DNA from: Shimwellia pseudoproteus | GTDB taxonomy: Bacteria; Pseudomonadota; Gammaproteobacteria; Enterobacterales; Enterobacteriaceae | Direction of reading: 5' to 3' | Length of the DNA: 64,000 nt | NCBI RefSeq assembly: GCF_016415625.1 | Contig: NZ_WBXP01000013.1 | Coordinates: 1-64,000 of the forward strand | In this document: one piece after another, positions 45,071-55,140 of the stretch | How the letters are laid out: every line of letters starts with the position of its first letter | How positions within the stretch are numbered: position 1 is the first letter of the stretch | The notes under the pieces: model-generated | Databases searched by the model: none | What the model was told of the DNA's origin: nothing | What the model saw: only the letters and a program-made list of their open reading frames with translations | Program-made: the position numbers and the translations under genes

Positions 45071-45568
45071 TTATTTCACCACGCGTAATGCCGGACGGCC
45101 ACCACGCGGCGGCGGCGGATCATCATCGGGGTCGTTATCATCGGCGTGATCGGGCTTATCGCCGTCGATCACCGACATAACGGTTTCACTATCCCCGGCA
45201 GAAGCATCCTCATCATTCAGGCTTACCGGCTCTTCATCGTAGGCGGCTTCTGGCTCAAACATGGTACCAGCACCGTTTTCACGGGCATAAATAGCCAGCA
45301 CCGCGGACATGGGGACAAAGACCTGGCGTGGTACCCCGCCGAAGCGCGCACTGAAGCGCACTTCGTCATTGGTCAGTTCCAGATTACCCACGGCACGCGG
45401 CGCGATGTTCAGAACGATTTGCCCGTCGCGGGCGTACTCCATCGGCACCTCAACCCCTGGCTGGTTCACATCCACCACCAGATGAGGCGTCAGCTGGTTG
45501 TCCAGCAACCAGTCATAGAAAGCCCGCAGCAGATACGGACGACGTGGAGAGAGCTGCGACATATCCAT
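45071..45568 (-). CDS. sspB: ClpXP specificity adaptor SspB
   Basis: Delivers ssrA-tagged proteins and RseA fragments to ClpXP. It is 165 residues, the E. coli length: folded substrate-binding domain (1-110), acidic linker, and the C-terminal ClpX-binding tail G-G-R-P-A-L-R-V-V-K. It starts 5 bp after the sspA stop. In E. coli K-12 the nan genes and others separate gltD from sspB; here they are adjacent. Confidence 0.98.
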   Translation of the reverse strand: MDMSQLSPRRPYLLRAFYDWLLDNQLTPHLVVDVNQPGVEVPMEYARDGQIVLNIAPRAVGNLELTNDEVRFSARFGGVPRQVFVPMSAVLAIYARENGAGTMFEPEAAYDEEPVSLNDEDASAGDSETVMSVIDGDKPDHADDNDPDDDPPPPRGGRPALRVVK

Positions 45569-45573
45569 GATGC

Positions 45574-46215
45574 TTAGCCCCGACCGTGCAGACGCATTTC
45601 CCGCTCGGCTTCAGTCAGCGATGCCAGGAAAGAATCACGCTCAAAGACACGGGTCATATAGCCTTTCAGCTCTTTAGAGCCCGCACCGCTCAGCTCAATA
45701 CCCAGCAGCGGTAAACGCCACAACAGCGGAGCCAGACAGCAGTCAACCAGGCTGAACTCGTCACTCAGGAAGTACGGCTTCTGGGTGAACACTGGCGCAA
45801 TTTCCAGTAAACCTTCGCGCAGGTGCTTACGCGCGGTTTCCGCTTCCTGAGCAGTACCGGTATTGATGATGTTCATCAGGCTATACCAGTCTTTCTCAAT
45901 ACGCTGCATGTACAGGCGGCTCTCACCGCGCGCAACCGGGTAAACCGGCATCAGCGGCGGGTGCGGGAAGCGTTCATCAAGGTATTCCATGATGATGCGG
46001 GACTCCCACAGTGTCAGCTCGCGATCTACCAGAGTCGGCACGCTTTGGCTTGGGTTCAGATCGATAAGATCTTGCGGCGGGTTGCCCGCTTCCACATGCT
46101 TAATTTCAAAGCTGACACCCTTTTCAGCCAGGACAATGCGCACCTGATGGCTATAAATATCAGTAGGACCAGAAAACAGCGTCATTACCGAACGTTTGTT
46201 GGCAGCGACAGCCAT
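45574..46215 (-). CDS. sspA: Stringent starvation protein A
   Basis: A 213-residue RNA-polymerase-associated protein with a GST fold but no glutathione activity (E. coli 212). It is induced in starvation, lowers H-NS level and supports acid tolerance. N-terminal thioredoxin-like domain (10-88) with P-x-x-Y-S-H-Q-V-R, then helical domain. First gene of sspAB, downstream of rpsI. Confidence 0.97.
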   Translation of the reverse strand: MAVAANKRSVMTLFSGPTDIYSHQVRIVLAEKGVSFEIKHVEAGNPPQDLIDLNPSQSVPTLVDRELTLWESRIIMEYLDERFPHPPLMPVYPVARGESRLYMQRIEKDWYSLMNIINTGTAQEAETARKHLREGLLEIAPVFTQKPYFLSDEFSLVDCCLAPLLWRLPLLGIELSGAGSKELKGYMTRVFERDSFLASLTEAEREMRLHGRG

Positions 46216-46366
46216 GAAAACCTCCAGGTATTATTCAGTATATACTTCAGCCAAACTACGCCCGCAGGCTGTCTGACAAAAAACCGTACCCGCCGTGTTT
46301 ATTTCACCCCAACCAGGCGGCTAAAACATAAACAGATACTGGCATTTGGGCACAAAATTGGATGAT

Positions 46367-46375
46367 AGTTTACCA
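46367..46375 (-). promoter_or_regulatory. Candidate extended -10 promoter of sspAB
   Basis: TGG-TAAACT on the minus strand, about 155 bp before the sspA start. No good -35 hexamer at the right distance, so it would rely on the TGN extension. Confidence 0.4.
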
Positions 46376-46467
46376 GATTTTGACGGCAGTGTGGTGAAGT
46401 GATTGCCATTCGTCACATAAATACTGAAAAATCATTCGATTACAGTAGATAAGCTTTTCCCAGGCAT

Positions 46468-46496
46468 AAAAAAACCCGGTCCATGACCGGGTTTTT
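46468..46496 (-). terminator. Terminator after rplM-rpsI
   Basis: AACCCGGT-loop-ACCGGGTT with a run of T on either strand; on the minus strand it ends the ribosomal protein message before sspA. Confidence 0.85.
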
Positions 46497-46530
46497 GCGC
46501 CAAAAGCTTTCTGCCAGAGGCAGAAAACAA

Positions 46531-47432
<902 letters not shown>

Positions 47433-47530
47433 TCACACGACATAGTCCAGTAAACCTACCCCTTCGGATACGTTTCACCGGCACTCGAAAGTTTCGGGAA
47501 AAAAACTTTGTTGTAACGTGGGGTCGCAGG

Positions 47531-47536
47531 ATTATA
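47531..47536 (-). promoter_or_regulatory. Candidate -10 of the rplM-rpsI promoter
   Basis: A perfect TATAAT on the minus strand followed by the GC-rich discriminator CCTGCGACC, as expected for a growth-rate-controlled ribosomal promoter. A TTGACC lies upstream but at only 10 bp spacing, so the -35 is unclear. Confidence 0.45.
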
Positions 47537-47628
47537 GGGAAACAGGGGTCAAAGATCGACCCCTTTTTACGTTTGATTACCGGTTTCTGGCTATTATTTT
47601 GTCCAGACCGCCGCCCGGACAAGGCATT

Positions 47629-48762
47629 TTACGGGCGATGCGGCAGTTTGAGGTACTCTTCGCTCTGCATTTCCTGCAGCCGTGACAGGCAGCGCTGAAA
47701 CTCAAACTTCAGGCGCTCCCCGCTGTAAATGTCATATAAAGGTACCGCCGCGGAGACAATCAGCTTCACATGGCGCTCATAAAATTCATCCACCAGGGCA
47801 ATAAACCGCCGGGCCTCGCTCTCCAGCCGGATATCCATCACCTGAACATTGCGCAGGAACACCGTATGGAACTGGCGCGACAAGGCAATATAGTCATGCT
47901 GGCTGCGGGCATCGACACACAGCGTGGTGAAATCAACCAGCAGCGTCTGGTTCACGGTACCGAAGACCGTCATCGGCCGGTGATTCACCTCCAGCACGGA
48001 CTCGCCCTCCGCCGGGCTGCCGGCCAGGGCGCTGTACAGCTTCAGCATTTGCGCCTGAGTTTCATCATTTAGCGGGGAGAGCCACAAATGGGCCTGGGTT
48101 AAAGTGCGCAACCGGTAATCAATCCCGGCATCAACATTCATAATGTCGCAGTGGGCTTTAATGGCCTCAATGGCCGGCAGGAAGCGGGCGCGCTGCAGGC
48201 CATTACGGTACAACGCATCCGGCGGGATATTCGAGGTCGCCACCAGGGTGATCCCCCGGTCGAATAACGCTTTCATCAGGCCACCGAGCAGCATGGCATC
48301 CGTAATGTCGGAGACAAAAAACTCATCAAAGCAGATCACATCCGCCTGGGCTTTGAAGTCATCCGCCACCATGTTCAGCGGGTCGCTGTGGCCCTGCAAC
48401 CGGCCCAGCTCTTCGTGGACCCGCAGCATAAAGCGGTGAAAGTGCAGCCGCAGTTTACGCTCACCGGGAATACTCTGATAAAACATATCCATCAGCCAGG
48501 TTTTCCCCCGGCCAACGCCGCCCCACATATATAAGCCACGTACCGACTCAGGTTTGGCGGTCGTATTGCGCTTGCCAAATAGCCGCCCGAGGGTCGACTT
48601 CATTTTGCCCCCCCCGTCAGCGGTGGGTTGTGCCGGCTTCTGGCTGAGTTCCTCCCAAATGATGTTCAGGCGGTTTACCGCTTCGCGCTGGACGTCATCC
48701 GGTTTGTAGTTGCCCTCATCAAGGGCCAGTTGATATCGCGATGTCGGAGAAAGGCTGTGCAT
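47629..48762 (-). CDS. zapE: Cell division ATPase ZapE
   Basis: AFG1-type AAA+ ATPase (YhcM) recruited to the Z-ring late in constriction or under heat and low oxygen. It is 377 residues (E. coli 375): Walker A G-G-V-G-R-G-K-T-W, Walker B V-I-C-F-D-E-F-F-V-S-D, sensor A-T-S-N-I-P-P. Divergent from zapG, another division-associated gene. Confidence 0.97.
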   Translation of the reverse strand: MHSLSPTSRYQLALDEGNYKPDDVQREAVNRLNIIWEELSQKPAQPTADGGGKMKSTLGRLFGKRNTTAKPESVRGLYMWGGVGRGKTWLMDMFYQSIPGERKLRLHFHRFMLRVHEELGRLQGHSDPLNMVADDFKAQADVICFDEFFVSDITDAMLLGGLMKALFDRGITLVATSNIPPDALYRNGLQRARFLPAIEAIKAHCDIMNVDAGIDYRLRTLTQAHLWLSPLNDETQAQMLKLYSALAGSPAEGESVLEVNHRPMTVFGTVNQTLLVDFTTLCVDARSQHDYIALSRQFHTVFLRNVQVMDIRLESEARRFIALVDEFYERHVKLIVSAAVPLYDIYSGERLKFEFQRCLSRLQEMQSEEYLKLPHRP

Positions 48763-48967
48763 GGTGTTATTCTTATTCCTCGGAAACCCGTGGCGACGAG
48801 CTTCCCGGTTGACTAAAAAAAGGCCGTTCTACACTAAGCGATAGTGCGTCAGGATTCCACTTCTGTGAGATTAACGGTTATAGTGCTGGTATCGCGCGAT
48901 GGCACGGAGCTAACCGAAAGGCCTCGCAGTCACACCCTACGGACACACAAGATAACGGGAGAAGTTC

Positions 48968-49369
48968 ATGACCTGGGAATATGCGCTTATTGGGTTAGTG
49001 GTTGGCATCATTATCGGTGCCGTTGCCATGCGGTTTGGGAACCGCAAATTGCGCCAGCAGCAAGCCTTGCAGTATGAGCTGGAAAAGAACAAAAACGAGC
49101 TGGAGCAGTATCGTGAAGAGCTGGTCAGCCACTTTGCCCGTAGTGCCGAATTGCTGGACAATATGGCCACCGACTACCGCCAGCTGTATCAGCATATGGT
49201 GAAAAGCTCCAACAACCTCCTGCCGGAAATGACTGACGAAACCAACCCGTTTCGTAGCCGCCTGGGCGAATCTGAAGCCAGCAACGATCAGGCACCGGTC
49301 CAGATGCCGCGCGACTACTCCGAAGGCGCCTCCGGCCTGTTACGCGGCGAGCGTCCGACCCGCAAGTAA
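48968..49369 (+). CDS. zapG: Z-ring-associated membrane protein ZapG (YhcB)
   Basis: A 133-residue bitopic inner-membrane protein (DUF1043): membrane helix (about 5-22), long coiled coil (about 28-80, Q-Q-Q-A-L-Q-Y-E-L-E-K-N-K-N-E-L-E-Q) and a disordered tail. E. coli YhcB links division, cell shape and phospholipid/peptidoglycan balance. Confidence 0.96.
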   Translation: MTWEYALIGLVVGIIIGAVAMRFGNRKLRQQQALQYELEKNKNELEQYREELVSHFARSAELLDNMATDYRQLYQHMVKSSNNLLPEMTDETNPFRSRLGESEASNDQAPVQMPRDYSEGASGLLRGERPTRK

Positions 49370-49394
49370 TCCGCAATTTCTCGCATTTTTCACC

Positions 49395-49421
49395 GGGGCG
49401 CCATATTTGACGCCCCTTTTT
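49395..49421 (+). terminator. Terminator after zapG
   Basis: GGGGCG, 10-nt loop, CGCCCC, TTTTT. Confidence 0.7.
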
Positions 49422-49586
49422 CATTCAACAAGCACTATTCTGGAAAGTGTTTGTCTCAGTTCCCATATGTCAGGATAAGACGACAGCATGATTTGTTAAC
49501 AAATCATTGTTAAATCGTTGAGAATTAAATAATATCAGGATGTTTTGGGTCTTTTTCCTTTACGATGGTGATGAGAGCCTGTTGCA

Positions 49587-50975
49587 ATGAATAAATCTCC
49601 TTTGCTGTTAACTGCATTAGCGTTAAGTGTTGGCTTAACCCTCTCCAGCCCGCTCCCGGTGGCGGCAGCTATCCCATCGGCAGTGCCCGGACAAGGCGCG
49701 TTACCAAGCCTGGCGCCAATCCTTGATAAGGTATTACCGGCGGTTGTCAGCGTACAGGTCCAGGGCGCAGCAGCGGCGGCACCGGATGCCGCTGATGGCC
49801 AGCCCCCTATACCGGGGATACCCGGTATGCCCGGTATGCCGCCCCGTGGCCCACAACAATTTGAAGGGTTAGGCTCCGGCGTGATTATTGATGCGGCCAA
49901 AGGCTATGTCCTGACCAATAATCACGTTATCAGCCAGGCGAACAAAATCAGTGTCCAGCTGAATGACGGGCGCGAATTTGATGCCAAACTGATCGGCGGC
50001 GATGAGCAGAGCGATATCGCCCTGCTGCAACTTCAGCATCCGCAAAATCTGACCCAAATTCACGTGGCGGACTCCGACGCGCTGCGGGTGGGTGACTTTG
50101 CCATTGCGGTGGGTAACCCCTTTGGCCTCGGGCAGACGGCCACCTCGGGTATCGTCTCGGCACTGGGCCGCAGCGGCCTGAACCTCGAAGGGCTGGAAAA
50201 CTTTATCCAGACCGATGCCTCAATTAACCGCGGTAACTCCGGCGGCGCCCTGCTCAACCTTAACGGGGAGCTGATCGGCATTAACACCGCCATCCTCGCC
50301 CCAGGGGGCGGAGGCGGCAGTATCGGCATCGGTTTTGCTATCCCGAGTAATATGGCGCTGACCCTGGCAAAACAACTTATCCAGTTCGGTGAAGTGCGCC
50401 GCGGTCTGTTGGGTATTCGCGGCACCGAAATGAGCGCCGATATCGCCAAAGCCTTTAACCTCAATGCCCAGCGCGGCGCGTTTGTCAGTGAAGTGCTGCC
50501 CGGTTCAGGTTCTGCCAAAGCCGGTATCAAAGCCGGGGATGTGATTGTCAGCATGAACGGTAAATCGCTGTCCAGCTTTGCAGAACTGCGGACCCGTATT
50601 GCCACAACTGAACCCGGCAGCAGCGTGAAGCTGGGATTACTGCGTAACGGCAAGCCTCTTGAGGTTACCGTCACCCTCGATAAGAGCACCGCATCGACCG
50701 CCAGTGCCGATATTATCTCCCCGGCGCTGCAGGGGGCCACGCTGAGCGACGGGAAACTGAAAGACAGCTCCCCGGGGATCAGCATTGATAATATCGACAA
50801 AGACAGCCCGGCCGCACAGTCAGGGCTGAAACAAGGCGATATCATCGTGGCCGTGAACCGTACCCGGGTACGAACCATTGCCGATATGCGTAAATTGCTG
50901 GCAAACAAACCACCGATTCTTGCACTGCGCGTGGTACGCGGCGATGATGTGCTCTATCTGTTACTGCAACAGTAA
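49587..50975 (+). CDS. degQ: Periplasmic serine endoprotease DegQ
   Basis: HtrA-family protease/chaperone for misfolded periplasmic proteins. It is 462 residues (E. coli 455): signal peptide to A-A-A (about 28), trypsin-like domain with H113, D143 and S218 (G-N-S-G-G), and two PDZ domains (about 265-350 and 370-460). The LA loop before the catalytic His is replaced by a Gly/Pro-rich stretch, P-I-P-G-I-P-G-M-P-G-M-P-P (residues about 74-86), unlike the longer acidic/aromatic LA loop of E. coli. degS follows 83 bp later. Confidence 0.96.
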   Translation: MNKSPLLLTALALSVGLTLSSPLPVAAAIPSAVPGQGALPSLAPILDKVLPAVVSVQVQGAAAAAPDAADGQPPIPGIPGMPGMPPRGPQQFEGLGSGVIIDAAKGYVLTNNHVISQANKISVQLNDGREFDAKLIGGDEQSDIALLQLQHPQNLTQIHVADSDALRVGDFAIAVGNPFGLGQTATSGIVSALGRSGLNLEGLENFIQTDASINRGNSGGALLNLNGELIGINTAILAPGGGGGSIGIGFAIPSNMALTLAKQLIQFGEVRRGLLGIRGTEMSADIAKAFNLNAQRGAFVSEVLPGSGSAKAGIKAGDVIVSMNGKSLSSFAELRTRIATTEPGSSVKLGLLRNGKPLEVTVTLDKSTASTASADIISPALQGATLSDGKLKDSSPGISIDNIDKDSPAAQSGLKQGDIIVAVNRTRVRTIADMRKLLANKPPILALRVVRGDDVLYLLLQQ

Positions 50976-50986
50976 GTGGCTGAAAA

Positions 50987-51019
50987 GCGGACACCCGGCC
51001 CCGGGTGCCCGCACTTTTA
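50987..51019 (+). terminator. Weak terminator between degQ and degS
   Basis: GCGGACACCCGG-CC-CCGGGTGCCCGC stem-loop followed by ACTTTTA. The short T-run suggests partial read-through to degS. Confidence 0.45.
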
Positions 51020-51058
51020 CCTTGTGTTGCCTTTGACCCACGCGGGCTATCCTGAACT

Positions 51059-52120
51059 ATGATATTGAAGCTTCTTCGTCCGGTTATCCTTGGCCTGATC
51101 GTCTCTGCGCTGCTGCTGGCGCTGGTGCCTTCCCTGCGCAATAGCATTGCCCCTTTTTCGCCACGCTACGACAGCGCCGACGAAACCCCCGTTAGCTACA
51201 ACGCCGCGGTGCGCCGCGCGGCCCCGGCGGTGGTCAATATTTACACCCGCGGGCTGAATGCCACTACCCCCTCGCAGAACCGGCTCACGCTCGGCTCCGG
51301 GGTTATCATGGATAACCGGGGCTATATCGTCACCAACAAGCACGTCATTAACGACGCAGAGCAGATAATCGTGGCGCTCCAGGATGGTCGCTTCTTTGAG
51401 GCGCTGCTGGTGGGCTCTGACACGCTGACCGATATCGCCGTGCTGAAGATCAATGCCACCAGCCTGCCCACCATCCCGATTAACCCGCACCGTACGCCAC
51501 ACGTCGGTGACGTGGTGATGGCGATAGGTAACCCCTATAACCTCGGCCAGACCATCACCCAGGGGATAATCAGCGCCACCGGCCGCGTAGGCCTGAATCC
51601 CTCCGGGCGGCAGAACTTCTTACAGACCGATGCCTCAATTAACCACGGGAACTCCGGGGGGGCCCTGGTCAATACGCTTGGCGAACTGGTGGGGATTAAC
51701 ACCCTCTCTTTCGATAAGAGCGCCGACGGCGAAACGCCAGAAGGTATCGGCTTTGCGATCCCTACCCGGCTGGCCACCAAAATTATGGATAAGCTGATCC
51801 GCGATGGCCGGGTGATCCGCGGCTATATTGGCATCAGTGGCCGGGACAATATGCCGCTCCACGGCCCCACTGCCGGGCTTGACCAGTTGCAGGGCATTAT
51901 TGTCAATGAAGTTGCCCCGGATGGCCCGGCGGCACTGGCCGGGGTCCAGGTGAAAGACATTATCGTTGCGGTTAATCACACGCCGGCGGTCTCGGTGCTG
52001 GAAACCATGGACCAGGTGGCAGAGATCCGCCCCGGTTCAGTGATCCCGATGGATATCATCCGCGATGGCCACAAATTGACACTGAATATCACGATTCAGG
52101 AATACCCCTCGACCAATTAA
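51059..52120 (+). CDS. degS: Site-1 protease DegS of the sigma-E pathway
   Basis: Inner-membrane-anchored HtrA protease that cleaves RseA when its PDZ domain binds misfolded porin C-termini, starting the sigma-E response. It is 353 residues (E. coli 355): N-terminal anchor (about 5-24), catalytic H95, D125 and S199 (G-N-S-G-G), single PDZ domain (about 255-350). Confidence 0.97.
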   Translation: MILKLLRPVILGLIVSALLLALVPSLRNSIAPFSPRYDSADETPVSYNAAVRRAAPAVVNIYTRGLNATTPSQNRLTLGSGVIMDNRGYIVTNKHVINDAEQIIVALQDGRFFEALLVGSDTLTDIAVLKINATSLPTIPINPHRTPHVGDVVMAIGNPYNLGQTITQGIISATGRVGLNPSGRQNFLQTDASINHGNSGGALVNTLGELVGINTLSFDKSADGETPEGIGFAIPTRLATKIMDKLIRDGRVIRGYIGISGRDNMPLHGPTAGLDQLQGIIVNEVAPDGPAALAGVQVKDIIVAVNHTPAVSVLETMDQVAEIRPGSVIPMDIIRDGHKLTLNITIQEYPSTN

Positions 52121-52131
52121 GGCAGCGCCAT

Positions 52132-52164
52132 AAAAAAACCGGAAGCCTGGCTTCCGGTTTTTTT
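52132..52164. terminator. Bidirectional terminator between degS and mdh
   Basis: A-tract, ACCGGAAGC-CTG-GCTTCCGGT, T-tract; serves both converging genes. Confidence 0.9.
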
Positions 52165-52187
52165 ATGGCTCACGTACTGCCTGATAC

Positions 52188-53551
<1,364 letters not shown>

Positions 53552-54022
53552 ATGCGAGTTTCATCAAAACAAGAAGACCTTATCAAAGCATTTAAATCTA
53601 TTTTAAAAGAAGAGAAATTCAGTTCTCAGGGCGAAATTGTCCAGGCGTTACAGGAACTTGGCTTCGAAAACATTAATCAGTCTAAAGTATCCCGCATGCT
53701 GACTAAATTTGGCGCGGTCCGTACCCGCAACGCCAAAATGGAGATGGTCTACTGCCTGCCAGCGGAACTGGGCGTCCCTACTACGTCCAGCCCGCTGAAA
53801 AACCTGGTACTGGACATTGATTACAACCACTGCGTGGTTGTTATCCACACCAGCCCCGGGGCGGCACAGCTGATTGCCCGCTTGCTGGACTCCCTGGGTA
53901 AAGCAGAAGGGATCCTCGGCACCATTGCCGGTGACGACACCATCTTCACCACCCCGGCCAATAACTTCACCGTGAAAGAGCTTTACGAAGCGATACTCGC
54001 CTTGTTCGACCAGGAATTATAA
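53552..54022 (+). CDS. argR: Arginine repressor ArgR
   Basis: Arginine-binding hexameric regulator of arginine synthesis and transport, and accessory factor for XerCD recombination. It is 156 residues, the E. coli length: winged helix (1-70, S-K-V-S-R-M-L), arginine-binding domain (80-156, G-D-D-T-I-F). It has its own ARG box upstream. Confidence 0.98.
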   Translation: MRVSSKQEDLIKAFKSILKEEKFSSQGEIVQALQELGFENINQSKVSRMLTKFGAVRTRNAKMEMVYCLPAELGVPTTSSPLKNLVLDIDYNHCVVVIHTSPGAAQLIARLLDSLGKAEGILGTIAGDDTIFTTPANNFTVKELYEAILALFDQEL

Positions 54023-54273
54023 TTTCCGGTCTTTGCCGTCGCCCCGGCGGCGGTTTTTGCCGGTCGCCACGCCCTGCTGACTGCCCGCCCGAGTACTGAC
54101 TGATAACGCCCCTCGTTATATTCCTACACGGAATAACTATCCCGTCTTGTTATTATAAACTTTCATTACAAAATAGTTAGCATGGTATTAATTTATTACG
54201 TTATTGGTGTATAATCATCACATAGAAATAATCACTCACGTGATTAAAAGATAATAACGACGAGGTAATACAG

Positions 54274-54537
54274 ATGAACATCAAAAACGCTATCGCTACT
54301 ATCAGTGTCCTTTCCATCGTCTCTTTTGGCGCGCTGGCGGCTGATGCGATTAATGGCAACCAGGCGGTAAACCGCGAGGCCATCGGGACCATTACGGTGA
54401 GTCAGATCGGTGGCACCCCGATGGACATGAACGCCGCGCTGAGCCAAAAAGCCGACCAGAACGGGGCCTCTGCATACCGTATTATCGAAGCCCGTACCGG
54501 TAACACCTGGCACGCGACTGCCCAGCTCTATAAATAA
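54274..54537 (+). CDS. yhcN: YhcN, periplasmic DUF1471/BhsA-family stress protein
   Basis: An 87-residue secreted protein: signal peptide ending L-A-A-D (about 22), then the DUF1471 fold with N-R-E-A-I-G-T-I-T-V-S, A-S-A-Y-R-I and the hallmark T-W-H-A-T-A-x-L-Y-K. Family members respond to acid, peroxide and biofilm conditions. It matches E. coli YhcN in sequence and position. A paralogue follows. Confidence 0.93.
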   Translation: MNIKNAIATISVLSIVSFGALAADAINGNQAVNREAIGTITVSQIGGTPMDMNAALSQKADQNGASAYRIIEARTGNTWHATAQLYK

Positions 54538-54627
54538 CATTCGCGCCATATACCAGCCCTGACCAACCTTCCGGTGAGTGAACAGACAGGAAGCCATCTC
54601 CCCACCGGCGCAATGTGGAGCCGTCCC

Positions 54628-54897
54628 ATGAAAAATACCCGATTTGCCCTTGCCGCCCTGGGCCTGCTGGCCACCGTCTCTTTCGGGGCCGGGGCCACCG
54701 CCAGTGAAATCAATGCCGATCAGGCCCGTAACCTGCACCCCATGGGCAGCATTGGGGTCAGCCAGATTGCCGGCTCCCCATCCGATTTACTCGCCCGGGT
54801 TGCCCGTAAGGCCACCCGGGAAGGGGCCGGCAGCTATATGATAACGGAACTGCATCAGGGAAATAACTGGCACGCCACCGCAGAACTTTATCAATAA
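54628..54897 (+). CDS. Second YhcN-like DUF1471 protein
   Basis: An 89-residue paralogue: signal peptide to A-T-A-S (about 25), G-S-I-G-V-S-Q-I-A-G-S-P-S-D-L, and the C-terminal N-W-H-A-T-A-E-L-Y-Q. I chose the ATG at 54628 because it has GGAG upstream and begins M-K-N-T; the frame is open 18 codons earlier. It lies 90 bp after yhcN, so the two probably arose by tandem duplication. E. coli has one copy at this spot. Confidence 0.88.
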   Translation: MKNTRFALAALGLLATVSFGAGATASEINADQARNLHPMGSIGVSQIAGSPSDLLARVARKATREGAGSYMITELHQGNNWHATAELYQ

Positions 54898-54941
54898 TCC
54901 TTATCGCCCCCGGGAAACCGGGGGGCATTTCCGGGCAGAAT

Positions 54942-55070
54942 CACGTTAAACCTCAATCACCCTTCCAGCACTTCCTCAGCCTTATCAAACAGCAATATCA
55001 ATGCCCCATAACGCCGTCGCGCGGCGTTGAGTAGGGCATCCCCCAGGCTATCAATATGCTGTGCCGGTAA
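54942..55070 (-). pseudogene. yhcO: Decayed yhcO (barstar-like) remnant
   Basis: On the minus strand, one frame reads D-S-L-G-D-A-L-L-N, then [21 protein letters not shown], stop, L-R-F-N-V. As I recall it, E. coli YhcO has D-S-L-W-D-V-L-M-N ... [27 protein letters not shown] near its C-terminus. So the N-terminal half is gone, about 17 codons are deleted inside, and a TGA replaces the His codon. Position and strand (between yhcN and aaeB) match E. coli yhcO. Confidence 0.8.
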
Positions 55071-55074
55071 GTAT

Positions 55075-55103
55075 AAAAAAGCCGACGCATAGCGTCGGCT
55101 TTA
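55075..55103 (-). terminator. Terminator after aaeXAB
   Basis: GCCGACGC-ATA-GCGTCGGC with six T on the minus strand. It also lies where the start of yhcO would have been. Confidence 0.85.
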
Positions 55104-55140
55104 GAGTGGGTGCCTGAAGGTCCCCGGGGTAAACTGTCGC

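Larger units (their letters stand above)
46216..46530. other. Gene-free stretch between rpsI and sspA
   Basis: 315 bp holding the rpsI terminator (46468-46496) and the sspA promoter and leader. On the minus strand an extended -10 (TGG-TAAACT) lies at 46367-46375. No further genes seen. Confidence 0.7.

Noticed and set aside
47500-47540. TTGACC plus TATAAT upstream of rplM as a complete sigma-70 promoter
   Set aside because: The two hexamers are only 10 bp apart. The -10 was kept as a candidate, the -35 was not.
49776-49850. Short tandem repeats in degQ as a CRISPR or VNTR array
   Set aside because: Only a few 9-bp units, in frame within a protease gene, with no spacers.
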